64,000 nucleotides of DNA from Sporanaerobium hydrogeniformans (GTDB lineage: Bacteria; Bacillota; Clostridia; Lachnospirales; Cellulosilyticaceae). The stretch is from contig NZ_PEDL01000001.1 in assembly GCF_002735925.1 (NCBI RefSeq), forward strand, positions 62,001 to 126,000, written 5' to 3'. This document shows, piece after piece, positions 51,829 to 61,683 of this stretch. The notes beneath the pieces are model-generated. The model ran no database searches. It was not told the DNA's origin and saw nothing but the letters and a program-made list of their open reading frames with translations. The first letter of the stretch is position 1, and each line of letters opens with the position of its first letter. The position numbers were made by a program, and so were the translations under genes.

Positions 51829-52617
51829 CTAGTCACTTCCTTCCATCAGATTAATAGAAGTGAACAACTGGATATTGTGATGATAAGCAAGTTTTTTAAA
51901 AGAGGGGTCTACGGTACTATTTGTAATAATCGTATCTGCTATAGTTAGGGCACCTACTTTAAAAAAAGCGTTTTTATTAAAGGCTTCATCGGTAAAAAGA
52001 ACGATTTTTGAAGTAACGTTAGAAAGAGCTTCCTGAATAAGCGTTGCTTTATCAACATTTGAAACAGAAAAGCCAACAGTCTCACTAAAACCCTCTATTT
52101 CAATAAAGAACTTATTAACATAGAATTGAGAAAGCTGAGAGAGGGTTAGACGACCATAGCTACATTTCGAATGGCTATCGATATCACCACCTAGTAGAAT
52201 GGTTTTTATATAAGGATATTGACTAAGAGCCAATGAAATAAGCAGGTCATTTGTCAAGACAGTAAGATTTGATTTACTTTTTAGATTTTGAGCAATTTCT
52301 AAGCTAATGGGACCATTTGTTAGTAAGATAAAATCATTGTCCGCAATCATTTCAATAGCAACAGCTGCTATTTCACGAATCCTTTCTTCTTCATGGAAAT
52401 TTTCGATAGTAGAAGTAGATGCTAAAGTAGATAGAGGGGGAGTTAGGACAGCTCCACCATGAAATCTTTTTAAAAATCCTTCAGATTCTAATTTCTCTAA
52501 ATCTTTACGTATCGTTACCTCAGAAACATTTAACATATCACTTAGTTTGGATACTTCAACTTTTTTATTTTGTGTTAAATAATTTTTAATGATTTTTACT
52601 CTTTCAATAGCAAACAC
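51829..52617 (-). CDS. DeoR-family transcriptional regulator
   Basis: The 262-residue regulator has the DeoR HTH (VEVSKLSDMLNVSEVTIRKDLEKLESEGFLKRFHGGAVL) and a sugar-phosphate sensing DeoRC domain (ILLTNGPISLEIAQNL, VLTNDLLISLAL, ILLGGDID, IVLFTDEAFNK, TIITNS). It starts with GTG, six bases after a strong AAAGGAGG. It is divergent from the ChvE-type importer and is probably its repressor, with a phosphorylated sugar as inducer. Confidence 0.88.
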   Translation of the reverse strand: MFAIERVKIIKNYLTQNKKVEVSKLSDMLNVSEVTIRKDLEKLESEGFLKRFHGGAVLTPPLSTLASTSTIENFHEEERIREIAAVAIEMIADNDFILLTNGPISLEIAQNLKSKSNLTVLTNDLLISLALSQYPYIKTILLGGDIDSHSKCSYGRLTLSQLSQFYVNKFFIEIEGFSETVGFSVSNVDKATLIQEALSNVTSKIVLFTDEAFNKNAFFKVGALTIADTIITNSTVDPSFKKLAYHHNIQLFTSINLMEGSD

Positions 52618-52732
52618 AATGAGCCTCCTTTCAAGTAAAGCTAAAATTAGTATAAGTATAAACCAAAATGAGAAAAAAACAAAGTTAGTCTTGTTTTTTA
52701 ATGAAAAAGAAATAGTATAACTTTAAAAAAGG

Positions 52733-52744
52733 TTTCAATTGAAA
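52733..52744. promoter_or_regulatory. Palindrome in the DeoR-importer intergenic region
   Basis: TTTCAATTGAAA is a perfect 12-base palindrome midway between the divergent genes. It resembles TTTC/GAAA half-sites used by DeoR-family repressors. Confidence 0.4.
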
Positions 52745-52812
52745 GTTAAATAATGTAAAAATAAAAATCAAAGGTTAATTTGAATAAAAAAAATTATATA
52801 ATAAAAAATATA

Positions 52813-52841
52813 TTGACAATTAGCACAAAAAATATTAGTAT
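52813..52841 (+). promoter_or_regulatory. Promoter of the ChvE-type importer operon
   Basis: A perfect TTGACA (52813-52818), a 17-base spacer and TAGTAT (52836-52841) put the start near 52848. Confidence 0.7.
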
Positions 52842-52867
52842 TTAAATATAAATGAAAGTAAAAAACA

Positions 52868-52887
52868 CAAAACGAAACAAAACGAAA
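52868..52887 (+). repeat. Tandem CAAAACGAAA repeat, candidate DeoR operator
   Basis: CAAAACGAAA occurs twice back to back (52868-52877, 52878-52887), so both face the same side of the helix, about 20-40 bases after the predicted +1. A related CCAAAATGAG lies in the divergent deoR promoter near 52662. This layout fits repressor blocking of both promoters. Confidence 0.5.
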
Positions 52888-52916
52888 GTAATAAAATGAA
52901 AATGGGGGTATAAGTT

Positions 52917-53993
52917 ATGAAAGTAAAGAAAGTTTTAGCCGCACTTTTAGCAGGAGCAATGTCGTTAACTATGGTAGCATGTGGAGGTAAGGGTGGAAAT
53001 AATGGGAAGTTTGTGGGAGTACTTATGCCTACACAATCTTCACAGCGTTGGATTCAAGATGGTGATAATATGAAAAAGCAATTAGAAGCTAAAGGTTACA
53101 AGGTAGACTTGCAATATGCAGAGGATGTAGTTGAAACACAAGTTTCTCAACTAGAGAATATGATTACAAAGGGTGTAGATGTTCTTGTTATTGCTTCTAT
53201 TGATGGTGAAGCGTTAACAGGTGCTATAAAGAAAGCAGCTGATGCAAAGATTAAAATTATTGCCTATGATAGATTGATTCGTGGCTCTGAATTTATTACT
53301 TATTATGCAACCTTTGATAATTTTAAAGTAGGAGTACAACAAGGAAGCTATATTGAAGAAAAGTTAGGATTAAAAGAAGGTAAGGGACCTTTCAATATTG
53401 AATTGTTTGGTGGATCACCTGACGATAATAATGCTTACTTTTTCTATGATGGAGCAATGAGTGTTTTAAATCCCTATATAGAAAAAGGACAATTAATTGT
53501 TAAATCAGGTCAAACAGGTATGGAAAAGGTATCTACCTTAAGATGGGATGGAGCAACAGCTCAAGCCCGTATGGATAATCTTTTAACAGCTAATTATGCA
53601 GATGGTTCAAAAGTAGATGCAGTGCTTTCACCTTATGATGGTATTTCAATTGGTATTCTTTCTTCTTTAAAGGCAGTAGGCTATGGTTCTGCTAATCAAC
53701 CCTTACCTATTGTAACAGGTCAAGATGCAGAAATACCTTCTGTTAAATCGATTATTGCTGGAGAGCAATCACAAACAGTCTTCAAGGATACACGTACACT
53801 TGCAGAAAAGACTGTTCAAATGGTAGATGCTGTATTACAAGGCAAAGAAGCAGAAGTAAATGATACAACAACTTATGATAATGGTGTTATTGTTGTACCT
53901 TCTTATTTATGTGAACCAGTGAGTGTAGACATTAGTAATTACAAAGCAGCGCTTATTGATACAGGTTATTACACAGAGGATCAATTAAAGTAA
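52917..53993 (+). CDS. Multiple-monosaccharide ABC transporter binding lipoprotein (ChvE-type)
   Basis: The 358-residue precursor has the lipobox TMVAC (Cys22) and a type I periplasmic-binding fold: [71 protein letters not shown] and [13 protein letters not shown]. These are the hallmarks of ChvE-like proteins that bind xylose, arabinose, galactose or glucose. It leads the operon with MmsA- and MmsB-type genes. Confidence 0.9.
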   Translation: MKVKKVLAALLAGAMSLTMVACGGKGGNNGKFVGVLMPTQSSQRWIQDGDNMKKQLEAKGYKVDLQYAEDVVETQVSQLENMITKGVDVLVIASIDGEALTGAIKKAADAKIKIIAYDRLIRGSEFITYYATFDNFKVGVQQGSYIEEKLGLKEGKGPFNIELFGGSPDDNNAYFFYDGAMSVLNPYIEKGQLIVKSGQTGMEKVSTLRWDGATAQARMDNLLTANYADGSKVDAVLSPYDGISIGILSSLKAVGYGSANQPLPIVTGQDAEIPSVKSIIAGEQSQTVFKDTRTLAEKTVQMVDAVLQGKEAEVNDTTTYDNGVIVVPSYLCEPVSVDISNYKAALIDTGYYTEDQLK

Positions 53994-54004
53994 GTATTTA
54001 AGAG

Positions 54005-54047
54005 AGAGGCTGTTGCAAAGCTTAAGCTATTTGTAACAGCCTCTTTA
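54005..54047 (+). terminator. Intra-operon hairpin after the binding-protein gene
   Basis: AGAGGCTGTTGCAAA (54005-54019) and TTTGTAACAGCCTCT (54030-54044), with one wobble pair and a short T tail. This is the third importer in the window with such a hairpin between binding protein and membrane components. Confidence 0.85.
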
Positions 54048-54072
54048 ATAAAGGAGGGAGGGCTTTGAAGAG

Positions 54073-55611
54073 ATGGCTGATAAATTGTTGGAAATGAAGG
54101 ATATAAGCAAGTCTTTCTCAGGTGTAAAAGTGCTTAAGGGCGTTAATTTAAAAGTAGATAAAGGTGAAATTCATGCATTGGTAGGGGAAAATGGCGCAGG
54201 TAAATCTACTCTTATGAATATACTAAGCGGTATTTATGAATATGGAAGTTATGAAGGAGACGTTTTATTAGAAGGAAAAAAATGTAAGTTTAAAAATATA
54301 AAAGATAGTGGAGAGAAAGGAATTGTTATTATTCATCAAGAGCTTGCACTGGTTCCTTATTTATCTATTGCTGAAAACTTATTTTTAGGAAATGAGCAAG
54401 AAGAAAAAGGCATTATTAACTGGAATAAAACGCATACCTATACAGAAAAACTGCTAGAAAAGGTAGGGTTGCATGAAAACAGTCATGAGTTAATAAAGAA
54501 CATAGGTGTGGGTAAGCAGCAATTAGTAGAAATAGCAAAGGCATTAGCAAAGGAGGTTAAGCTTCTTATTTTAGATGAACCGACAGCTGCCCTTAATGAT
54601 ACGGATTCAGAGCATCTTCTTAATTTATTATTAGAATTAAAAGAAGAAGGAATGACTTCTATTATTATTTCACACAAGTTAAAGGAAGTAACGAAGGTAG
54701 CAGATAAAATTACAGTTATTAGAGATGGAAGTACGATTGAAACACTAGTTAAAGGGAAGGATGCCATTACAGAAGATCGTATTATAAAAGGGATGGTAGG
54801 AAGAGAATTAGTAGATAGGTTTCCGAAACGCATAGGGACTATTGGTGAAGTTATGTTTGAAGTGAAAAATTGGAGGGCATATGACCCACTTAATGAAGAA
54901 AGATTAGTTTTAGAGGATATTAATCTTTATGTTCGTAAGGGAGAAGTAGTAGGTATAGCTGGGCTTATGGGGGCAGGAAGAACAGAGTTAGCAACAAGTA
55001 TATTTGGAAAAATATATGGTAAGAACATCAGTGGACAATTATTTAAAGAAGGTAAAGAAATTCATATTAAAAATGTAAGCGATGCAATTGAGAGAGGTCT
55101 TGCCTATGTAACAGAGGATAGAAAAACAGCAGGACTTATTTTAATTGATGATATTAGACATAATATTTCTTTAGCGAATCTAAAAAATCTTAGCCATAAG
55201 GGAGTCATTGATGACAATAAGGAAATACATGTAGCTACTTCTTATAAAGAAAAGTTGAATATTAAATGTGCAGGCATTTTACAAAAGGTAGGAGATTTAT
55301 CAGGAGGTAATCAGCAGAAGGTTGTACTTAGTAAATGGATTTATTCTGAACCTGATATCTTGATATTAGATGAGCCAACACGGGGAATAGATGTAGGGGC
55401 AAAATATGAGATTTATACAATTATTAATGAACTGGCAAAACAGGGGAAAGCTATTATCCTCATTTCATCAGAACTTCCAGAAGTGTTAGGAATGAGTGAC
55501 CGGGTTTATGTGATGAATGAAGGTAAAATTGTAGGGGAGCTGGAACAAGCAGAAGCTTCTCAAGAGAGCGTAATGAAATGCATTATGCAAAGTAGTAAGG
55601 AGGCCAAATAA
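54073..55611 (+). CDS. Multiple-monosaccharide ABC transporter ATPase (MmsA/GguA-type)
   Basis: The 512-residue double ATPase has intact motifs: domain 1 Walker [11 protein letters not shown]-loop [11 protein letters not shown], signature [15 protein letters not shown], Walker [13 protein letters not shown]; domain 2 [37 protein letters not shown]. It drives the MmsB permease, whose start overlaps its stop by one base. Its intact C-terminal signature contrasts with the degenerate one in the orphan ATPase at 50323-51825. Confidence 0.93.
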   Translation: MADKLLEMKDISKSFSGVKVLKGVNLKVDKGEIHALVGENGAGKSTLMNILSGIYEYGSYEGDVLLEGKKCKFKNIKDSGEKGIVIIHQELALVPYLSIAENLFLGNEQEEKGIINWNKTHTYTEKLLEKVGLHENSHELIKNIGVGKQQLVEIAKALAKEVKLLILDEPTAALNDTDSEHLLNLLLELKEEGMTSIIISHKLKEVTKVADKITVIRDGSTIETLVKGKDAITEDRIIKGMVGRELVDRFPKRIGTIGEVMFEVKNWRAYDPLNEERLVLEDINLYVRKGEVVGIAGLMGAGRTELATSIFGKIYGKNISGQLFKEGKEIHIKNVSDAIERGLAYVTEDRKTAGLILIDDIRHNISLANLKNLSHKGVIDDNKEIHVATSYKEKLNIKCAGILQKVGDLSGGNQQKVVLSKWIYSEPDILILDEPTRGIDVGAKYEIYTIINELAKQGKAIILISSELPEVLGMSDRVYVMNEGKIVGELEQAEASQESVMKCIMQSSKEAK

Positions 55612-56777
55612 TGGATAAAATAAAAGTACTTTTCAAAAACAACATAAGACAATATGGCATGGGAATTGCACTCATTTCCATTATTATTTTCTTTCAGCTT
55701 ATAACAGGTGGCATTTTAATGAAACCACTTAACGTAACGAACCTTATTCTTCAAAACAGCTATATTTTAGTTCTAGCAGTGGGGATGTTCCTATGTATTC
55801 TAACAGGGAATATTGATCTTTCAGTAGGGTCAGTAGCTGCTTTTGTAGGAGCAATCTCTGCCATACTAAGTATTCAGCTCAAAGTGCCAGTTATTCCAAC
55901 CATTTTCCTTTCTTTGTTAGTTGGAGCTATTATTGGGGCATGGCAAGGTTATTGGATTGCTTATGTAAGAATCCCTCCTTTTATTGTTACATTAGCGGGT
56001 ATGCTAGTGTTTAGGGGGCTAACTATGGTTATTCTAAAGGGGCAAACTATTGCACCTTTTCCAGAATCCTATCAAATTATAAGCTCAGGCTTTATTCCAG
56101 ATATATTAAGTTCAGGTGAGCTTCATATTACTACTTTAGTTATCGGGGTTATTTTATCCATTATTTATATAGGTCTTGAAATGCAAAAGCGTAAAAATAC
56201 CTTAAAGTATGATTTTGAAGTTTTATCTAGGCCACTTTTTATAGCAAAGCTCGGAGTAACTGTAGGAATGGTTAATTTATTTACTTATTGGCTAGCAAGC
56301 TATAAGGGGATTCCAACAGTCCTCATTCTTTTAGCAGCCCTCATACTTATCTATGGATTTGTTACTAATAAGACTGTAGCAGGACGTCATGTTTATGCCT
56401 TTGGTGGAAATGAAAAGGCTGCTAAGCTTTCAGGTGTAAAAACAAATCGTGTACTGTTTTGGGTCTATGTCAATATGAGTGTTTTATCTGCACTAGCAGG
56501 AATTGTTTTTGCAGGAAGACTTAATGCAGCCACTCCTAAAGCAGGTGTTAACTTTGAACTTGATGCAATTGCTGCATGTTACATAGGAGGTGCTTCTGCA
56601 TCTGGTGGTATAGGAACAGTGTATGGATGTATTATTGGTGGGCTTATCATGGGTGTACTTAATAATGGTATGTCTATATTGGGAGTAAGTATTGACTGGC
56701 AACAAGCAATAAAGGGCTTTGTATTACTAATGGCAGTTGCCTTTGATGTATATACTAAAAACAAGGCTAAAAAATAA
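55611..56777 (+). CDS. Multiple-monosaccharide ABC transporter permease (MmsB/GguB-type)
   Basis: The 388-residue permease has about ten hydrophobic segments and the BPD_transp_2 features GNIDLSVGSVAAFVGAI, RIPPFIVTLAGMLVFRGLTMVI, VYAFGGNEKAAKLSGVKTN and IAACYIGGASASGGIGTVYGCIIGGLIMGVLNNG. Its length, longer than RbsC (about 320), fits the GguB/MmsB branch. It is the last gene before a strong terminator. Confidence 0.92.
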   Translation: MDKIKVLFKNNIRQYGMGIALISIIIFFQLITGGILMKPLNVTNLILQNSYILVLAVGMFLCILTGNIDLSVGSVAAFVGAISAILSIQLKVPVIPTIFLSLLVGAIIGAWQGYWIAYVRIPPFIVTLAGMLVFRGLTMVILKGQTIAPFPESYQIISSGFIPDILSSGELHITTLVIGVILSIIYIGLEMQKRKNTLKYDFEVLSRPLFIAKLGVTVGMVNLFTYWLASYKGIPTVLILLAALILIYGFVTNKTVAGRHVYAFGGNEKAAKLSGVKTNRVLFWVYVNMSVLSALAGIVFAGRLNAATPKAGVNFELDAIAACYIGGASASGGIGTVYGCIIGGLIMGVLNNGMSILGVSIDWQQAIKGFVLLMAVAFDVYTKNKAKK

Positions 56778-56824
56778 AATCTAAACAAACCATATGGAAA
56801 AATTTTACAATTACTGTTATAATG

Positions 56825-56860
56825 ATAGAATAGCAAAAGAGATGCTATTCTATTTTTTTT
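56825..56860 (+). terminator. Intrinsic terminator
   Basis: ATAGAATAGCA (56825-56835) and TGCTATTCTAT (56843-56853) with eight Ts close the monosaccharide importer operon. Confidence 0.92.
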
Positions 56861-56892
56861 GATTACAATTTACAAAAAAAGGGAGAAAAGGA

Positions 56893-57783
56893 ATGAAGTG
56901 GATTAAAATAAAACTACTAGTACTACAAGTACTAGTAGTTTCCTTAGGAAGCAACCCTGTCTATGCCAATAAAGAAGCCAATGAAGGGGTTTTTAGGCAA
57001 GAAGGATTGGTTAAAATCAAAAATGTAAAATGTATAAAGCAGTTTCCGGAACTACCTACTGGTTGTGAAGCGACAACTTTGACGATGCTTCTTAATTATC
57101 ATGGAGTAAAAGTAAGTAAAGAAGAAGTAGCTAGTAGCATGCCGAAGTGCGATGTGCCTTATTATAAAAATGGAAAACGTTATGGCTACCATCCAAGTCA
57201 AGCTTTTATAGGTAGTCCTTATAGTGTACATAGTTATGGTGTGTTTTCAGAAGTGATCGTAAAAATGTTAGAGTATTATTGTCCTAAGCAGGTAGAGGAT
57301 TTAAAGGGGAAAAGCTTAGACGAACTTTTAAAAAATATTGAAGAAGGTCGCCCAGTTATGATTTGGGCAACCATCGGTATGAGTCAGGTAAGTTATAAAA
57401 ATAGTTGGATTATAGATAGTAAAGGAACTATTTTTAGATGGCCTGGTAATGAGCATGCCCTTTTACTAGTGGGTTATGATAAGTACTATTTGTATTTAAA
57501 TGACCCTTATACGGGTAAAGAGCAACGCTATAAACGCAGTTTAGTAGAGAAGCGTTATAATGATTTAGGAAAACAAGCGGTGAGTCTTAACTTTGCACCT
57601 TCCTTTTTATACGAAGAGAAAGTAATAAAGGAAGAGCAAACTCAGTTAGAGAGAGAAACTGAAGGAGATTCACAAAAAGAACAATCTTCTTCAGTATGTC
57701 AGATAAATGAAATGGTTTATTGGACGAAGCAGATAATTAAAGAGATGAAGAGATCTTATGACGATAATAGTGTGATGAAGTGA
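56893..57783 (+). CDS. Secreted C39-like cysteine peptidase domain protein
   Basis: The 296-residue precursor has a signal peptide (cleavage probably after VYA near residue 25) and a papain-like peptidase C39_2 domain: QFPELPTGCEATTLTMLLNYHG with catalytic Cys58, the oxyanion/aromatic segment PVMIWATIGM, GNEHALLLVGYD with His188, and YLNDPYTG with the acid. A charged C-terminal tail follows. Such secreted proteins are predicted cell-wall or peptide-processing enzymes. GGGAGAAAAGG precedes the start. The final 47 bases overlap the 3' end of the opposite-strand membrane-protein gene. Confidence 0.82.
   Translation: MKWIKIKLLVLQVLVVSLGSNPVYANKEANEGVFRQEGLVKIKNVKCIKQFPELPTGCEATTLTMLLNYHGVKVSKEEVASSMPKCDVPYYKNGKRYGYHPSQAFIGSPYSVHSYGVFSEVIVKMLEYYCPKQVEDLKGKSLDELLKNIEEGRPVMIWATIGMSQVSYKNSWIIDSKGTIFRWPGNEHALLLVGYDKYYLYLNDPYTGKEQRYKRSLVEKRYNDLGKQAVSLNFAPSFLYEEKVIKEEQTQLERETEGDSQKEQSSSVCQINEMVYWTKQIIKEMKRSYDDNSVMK
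56911..56941 (+). repeat. Perfect inverted repeat inside the signal-peptide codons
   Basis: AAACTACTAGTACT (56911-56924), three bases and AGTACTAGTAGTTT (56928-56941) form a 14-base-pair hairpin starting 18 bases after the start codon. The codons encode part of the hydrophobic core. In mRNA it could slow early elongation or be a regulatory site. Confidence 0.75.
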
Positions 57784-58237
57784 GAAAATCCCACAATAAA
57801 TAGGCAAAGATAAACCAACTAAAAAAGGTCCACCAAGGAGAGATAAGAAAATATAAATAAGCAATGAGAGGTTGCAAGGTATATAGGAGAAGAAGAGAAA
57901 GAATAACCCAATAAATAGCAAACTGCAAGCAGATATAACCACCTATATTAAACCGTTGCTTGCGATAATCCCAAAAACGCAAGCCATAATAGTGATCAAG
58001 AAGCCAGCCGGAGAGATATTCTACACCTAAGGGGATTATAAAGGCTAAAAGTAGAAAGAAAGGAAAACTAACTAGAGGATAGAATAAGAGTAAAAAAGTA
58101 GCTGCAAAACCATACATGGGTTTAAGGGGAATTAAAAGAAAGTTGGGTTTTTTAAAAGAGCCTTGAGTTGCCCAATTAAAAAGTCCTTCGATTATCCAAC
58201 CTAAGAAACTATAAATGATAAAATAAAAAAAGTACAT
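57737..58237 (-). CDS. CmpB-like membrane protein (PF06541 family)
   Basis: The 166-residue protein has about four to five membrane helices and matches the putative ABC-transporter type IV family: FYFIIYSFLGWIIEGLFNW, the PLKPMYGFAATFLL block, EYLSGWLLDHYYGLRFWDYRKQRFNIGGYICLQFAIYW. The function is unknown. No clear Shine-Dalgarno precedes the ATG, only AAGA next to a nine-T run, and a strong hairpin lies in its leader. Its 3' end overlaps the C39-like gene by 47 bases. Confidence 0.78.
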   Translation of the reverse strand: MYFFYFIIYSFLGWIIEGLFNWATQGSFKKPNFLLIPLKPMYGFAATFLLLFYPLVSFPFFLLLAFIIPLGVEYLSGWLLDHYYGLRFWDYRKQRFNIGGYICLQFAIYWVILSLLLLYTLQPLIAYLYFLISPWWTFFSWFIFAYLLWDFLTSSHYYRHKISSSL

Positions 58238-58260
58238 TCTTAAAAAAAAATAGCAAATCT

Positions 58261-58301
58261 ATCACATCCCATTTTTTATATAGTATGGCATGTGATTTTT
58301 T
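58261..58301. terminator. Terminator-like hairpin between divergent genes
   Basis: ATCACATCCCAT (58261-58272) and ATGGCATGTGAT (58285-58296), with one mismatch, are followed by six Ts on the plus strand. On the minus strand it would sit in the 5' leader of the CmpB-like gene, with a nine-T run beyond it. Confidence 0.65.
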
Positions 58302-58474
58302 AATTTAGTCTTTTTGAAATATGTAAAAAATGGTAAAATTTATCAACTAAAATAAGAAATAAAAGTAAAATACAAGATAATATAGTTTTGTACCGACTAT
58401 AATGGTATAATCAAGGGTAAACTGAAAAAATCAGAGATTCAGTGATTGGATTATTCTTTAAAGAAGGTGAGAAA

Positions 58475-60412
58475 ATGCAAAAAGATTTTTTACCCATTAG
58501 TAAAGCAGACATGGAAAAGCGTGGATGGGAGCAACTTGATTTTGTTCTTGTTACCGCTGATGCCTATATAGATCATCATAGCTTTGGAACAGCTATTATT
58601 TCAAGAGTTTTAGAACATGCTGGTTATAAGGTAGGGATTATTCCTCAACCTAATTGGAAGGATACTACAGATTTTATGAAACTGGGTAGACCACGGCTAG
58701 CGTTTCTTGTAAATGGTGGAAATATGGATCCTATGGTTAACCATTATACGGTAAGTAAACGTTTAAGAGAAAGGGATATGTATTCCCCAGGAGGCAAGAT
58801 GGGCCTTCGACCAGATAGGGCAACTATTGTTTATTGTAATAAAATACGTGAGGCATATAAGGATGTAGACATTGTCATTGGTGGTATTGAAGCAAGTCTA
58901 AGACGCTTTGCCCATTATGATTATTGGACAGACAAAGTACGTAAATCCATTCTTATAGATAGTGGGGCAGATTTACTTCTCTATGGAATGAGTGAACGCC
59001 AAATAGTACAGGTAGCAAACGCTCTTAATGACGGTCTAAGAGCGCAATATATTCGCTATTTAGAGGGTACTTCTTATGTTGCTAGCAGTTTAGAGGAAGT
59101 ATTTGAATACCGTTTAATGCCTTCTTATAAGGAAGTGTGTGAGGATAAGCTAGCCTATGCTAGGGCATATAAGATGCAGGAAGAAGAGCAGGATCATGTA
59201 AGAGGTCAAACGCTTGTACAAGAGCATAATGGTAAGTATGTCGTACAAAACAAACCCGAAGGGCCTTTGACAAGAGAAGAATTGGATGAAGTCTATGGTT
59301 TACCCTATATGAAAAATTATCATCCCATTTATGAGAAAGCTGGTGGAATTCCAGCTATTGAAGAGGTAAAGTTTAGTTTAGTAAGTTCAAGAGGTTGCTT
59401 TGGAAACTGTTCCTTTTGTGCCATTGCATTGCATCAAGGAAGAGTCGTTACAAGTAGGAGTCAAGAGTCTATTGTGAAGGAAGCAGAGGAGATGACCTGT
59501 CTTCCTGATTTTAAGGGGTATATCCATGACGTAGGAGGTCCTACTGCTAATTTTAGAGGACCAGCTTGTAGTAAGCAGATTAAAAAAGGTGCATGTAAAG
59601 AAAAACAATGTCTTACTCCAAGCCCTTGTAAAGCAATGCATATTGATCATCATGAATATTTAGAGCTCCTTCGTAAGGTACGTAGTTTGCCAGGAGTAAA
59701 AAAAGCATTTGTACGTTCAGGCATTCGTTATGATTATGTAATGGCGGATAAAGAAAATGATGCATTTTTTAAAGAGTTAGTGGAACATCACGTAAGTGGG
59801 CAGCTTAAGGTAGCGCCTGAGCACGTTTCTAAAAATGTACTTGCTTATATGGGGAAACCTTCAGGTAAAATTTTTGATGATTTTTGTAATAAGTTTTATA
59901 AGATTAATGAAAAGCTTGGAAAGAAACAATACATCATTCCTTATCTTATGTCTAGTCATCCAGGAAGTACCTTAAAGGATGCAGTACAGTTAGCAGAGTA
60001 TTTAAGAGATATCCATTATCAACCAGAACAAGTACAAGATTTCTATCCTACCCCTGGTACCTTATCTACAACAATGTTTTATACAGGTGTAGATCCTCGT
60101 ACAATGAAACCTGTTTATGTCCCTAAAACAAAAAGTGAAAAGGCTATGCAACGCGCTCTTCTTCAATACCGTAATCCAAAGAAATATGAGATTGTTTATG
60201 ACGCACTGATACAGGCTGGAAGAGAAGATTTGATTGGTTATGGACCTAAGTGCCTCATAAAACCAAAGGAAGAACGAAAAGGTAGACAAAAAAAATCCGT
60301 GCAAGCTAAAAAGGATTCTCCCAAAATAATGAATAGAACAAATCATACAATGAACACAAAAGCTTCTAAACAAAAAGTAAATGCAAAAAAGCAAGCAAAA
60401 CGTTGGAAGTAA
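58475..60412 (+). CDS. YgiQ-family radical SAM protein (UPF0313)
   Basis: The 645-residue protein has an N-terminal domain ([73 protein letters not shown]), the radical SAM cluster motif CFGNCSFC (CxxxCxxC) in [20 protein letters not shown], and a C-terminal region with [17 protein letters not shown], followed by a lysine-rich tail. Family members are widespread, and the substrate is not established. The ATG at 58475 has GAAGGTGAG directly upstream and is preferred over the in-frame GTG at 58442. Confidence 0.92.
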   Translation: MQKDFLPISKADMEKRGWEQLDFVLVTADAYIDHHSFGTAIISRVLEHAGYKVGIIPQPNWKDTTDFMKLGRPRLAFLVNGGNMDPMVNHYTVSKRLRERDMYSPGGKMGLRPDRATIVYCNKIREAYKDVDIVIGGIEASLRRFAHYDYWTDKVRKSILIDSGADLLLYGMSERQIVQVANALNDGLRAQYIRYLEGTSYVASSLEEVFEYRLMPSYKEVCEDKLAYARAYKMQEEEQDHVRGQTLVQEHNGKYVVQNKPEGPLTREELDEVYGLPYMKNYHPIYEKAGGIPAIEEVKFSLVSSRGCFGNCSFCAIALHQGRVVTSRSQESIVKEAEEMTCLPDFKGYIHDVGGPTANFRGPACSKQIKKGACKEKQCLTPSPCKAMHIDHHEYLELLRKVRSLPGVKKAFVRSGIRYDYVMADKENDAFFKELVEHHVSGQLKVAPEHVSKNVLAYMGKPSGKIFDDFCNKFYKINEKLGKKQYIIPYLMSSHPGSTLKDAVQLAEYLRDIHYQPEQVQDFYPTPGTLSTTMFYTGVDPRTMKPVYVPKTKSEKAMQRALLQYRNPKKYEIVYDALIQAGREDLIGYGPKCLIKPKEERKGRQKKSVQAKKDSPKIMNRTNHTMNTKASKQKVNAKKQAKRWK

Positions 60413-60424
60413 TTTTTAAAAATC

Positions 60425-60456
60425 AATAGTCTCTAGTAATAGAGATTATTTTTTTA
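60425..60456 (+). terminator. Intrinsic terminator
   Basis: AATAGTCTCTA (60425-60435) and TAGAGATTATT (60440-60450) run into a T tract. It ends the YgiQ gene. Confidence 0.88.
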
Positions 60457-60590
60457 CAAAAAACTCTAAAAAGTAAAAAAATCTGCCTTAATTTTTAAAT
60501 ATTTAGTAGGCATTTATGTTTTCACTGTGGTATAATCTTTAAGTCTGTAGAGGCGTAAAGGTTCACATAATGTAAGGTAGGTGAGAACAT

Positions 60591-61652
60591 TTGAGATTAG
60601 TTGGACTAGAAGGAATTAAAGAAGGAGACATCATTGGAAGGGATATTGTAGGTTATGATGGTGGTGTACTACTTAAAAAAAATAGTAAATTTAAAGAAGC
60701 TTTTAGAGAAAAGCTTTTAGAAAGAAATATAACAACTATTTATATTGACGATGAAATTTCCAAAGATATTGAAATAAATCCCATTATGGATATGGAAACC
60801 ATGCGGAAAATAACAGAGGATGTAAAGAAAGAATTTGCTAAGTTAGAAAAAGTCACAGAGATTAATTGTGAACTTCTTGAACAAGTAGCTGATGAAATTA
60901 TAAGTGGCTTGTCTAGTCGAGATGTTGCATTAGAGATAATGGATCTTAAGGTAAATGATACGTATACTTATGAACACTGTATTTCAGTTGCCTTACTTAC
61001 TGCAGTTGTATGTAGAAAAATGAATCTAAGACAAGACATTGTACATAGGATAGTGCTTGGGGCACTTCTTCATGATATTGGAAAAATAATTATGCCTAAA
61101 AACTGCCTAAATAAACCAGGAGCCCTTACTACTGAGGAATACGATATGATCAAAGCACATGTAGAGATTGGCTATAGTATGATAAAGGAAAATGATAAGA
61201 TTAGCCCTATTACTAAATTGATTGTACTTTGCCATCATGAGAGAGAGGATGGGACAGGCTATCCTTTAGGAAAGGGAGAGGAAATTCACGTAGGTGTTAA
61301 AATTGTGGCAGCGTGTGATGTATTTCATGCACTTTTTTCAGATAGGCCTTATCGCATAGGAATGGATATTAGTCAAGCCATAACAGTAGCTCGTCGTGAA
61401 AAGCTCAACCCTGAAATACGAGCCATCATAGAAGAAACACTAGCGTTTTATCCAGTAGGTAGTGCTGTTATTTTAAGCAATGGAGATATAGCATTAGTAG
61501 AGAAAAACTATCGCCAAGATGTTAAGAGGCCTTTAGTAAAGGTTATTTATAATTATAATTCTAAGATGAAATTAAATTATAAAATAAATTTGCAAGAGCA
61601 TGAAGAACTTTATATTCTTAAGAAGCTTGAAGATATACCCCGCATTTATTAA
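60591..61652 (+). CDS. HD-GYP domain phosphodiesterase
   Basis: The 353-residue protein has a short N-terminal DUF3391-like segment (GDIIGRDIVGYDGGVLLKKN), a helical linker and a complete HD-GYP domain: YTYEHCISVALLTAV, LGALLHDIGKIIMPKNCLNKPGALT, HVEIGYSMI, HHEREDGTGYPLGKGEEI, AACDVFHALFSDRPYR. All metal and GYP residues are present (HD, DGTGYP), so it is expected to degrade cyclic di-GMP. It starts with TTG after TAGGTGAG. No receiver domain is attached, so it is a soluble stand-alone enzyme. Confidence 0.9.
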   Translation: MRLVGLEGIKEGDIIGRDIVGYDGGVLLKKNSKFKEAFREKLLERNITTIYIDDEISKDIEINPIMDMETMRKITEDVKKEFAKLEKVTEINCELLEQVADEIISGLSSRDVALEIMDLKVNDTYTYEHCISVALLTAVVCRKMNLRQDIVHRIVLGALLHDIGKIIMPKNCLNKPGALTTEEYDMIKAHVEIGYSMIKENDKISPITKLIVLCHHEREDGTGYPLGKGEEIHVGVKIVAACDVFHALFSDRPYRIGMDISQAITVARREKLNPEIRAIIEETLAFYPVGSAVILSNGDIALVEKNYRQDVKRPLVKVIYNYNSKMKLNYKINLQEHEELYILKKLEDIPRIY

Positions 61653-61683
61653 AAGAGAGTAACTCAATTTTTAGAATAGGATG

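Noticed and set aside
52660-52910. CcpA cre site in the DeoR-importer intergenic region
   Set aside because: No sequence there fits the cre consensus; the CAAAACGAAA repeats lack its dyad symmetry.
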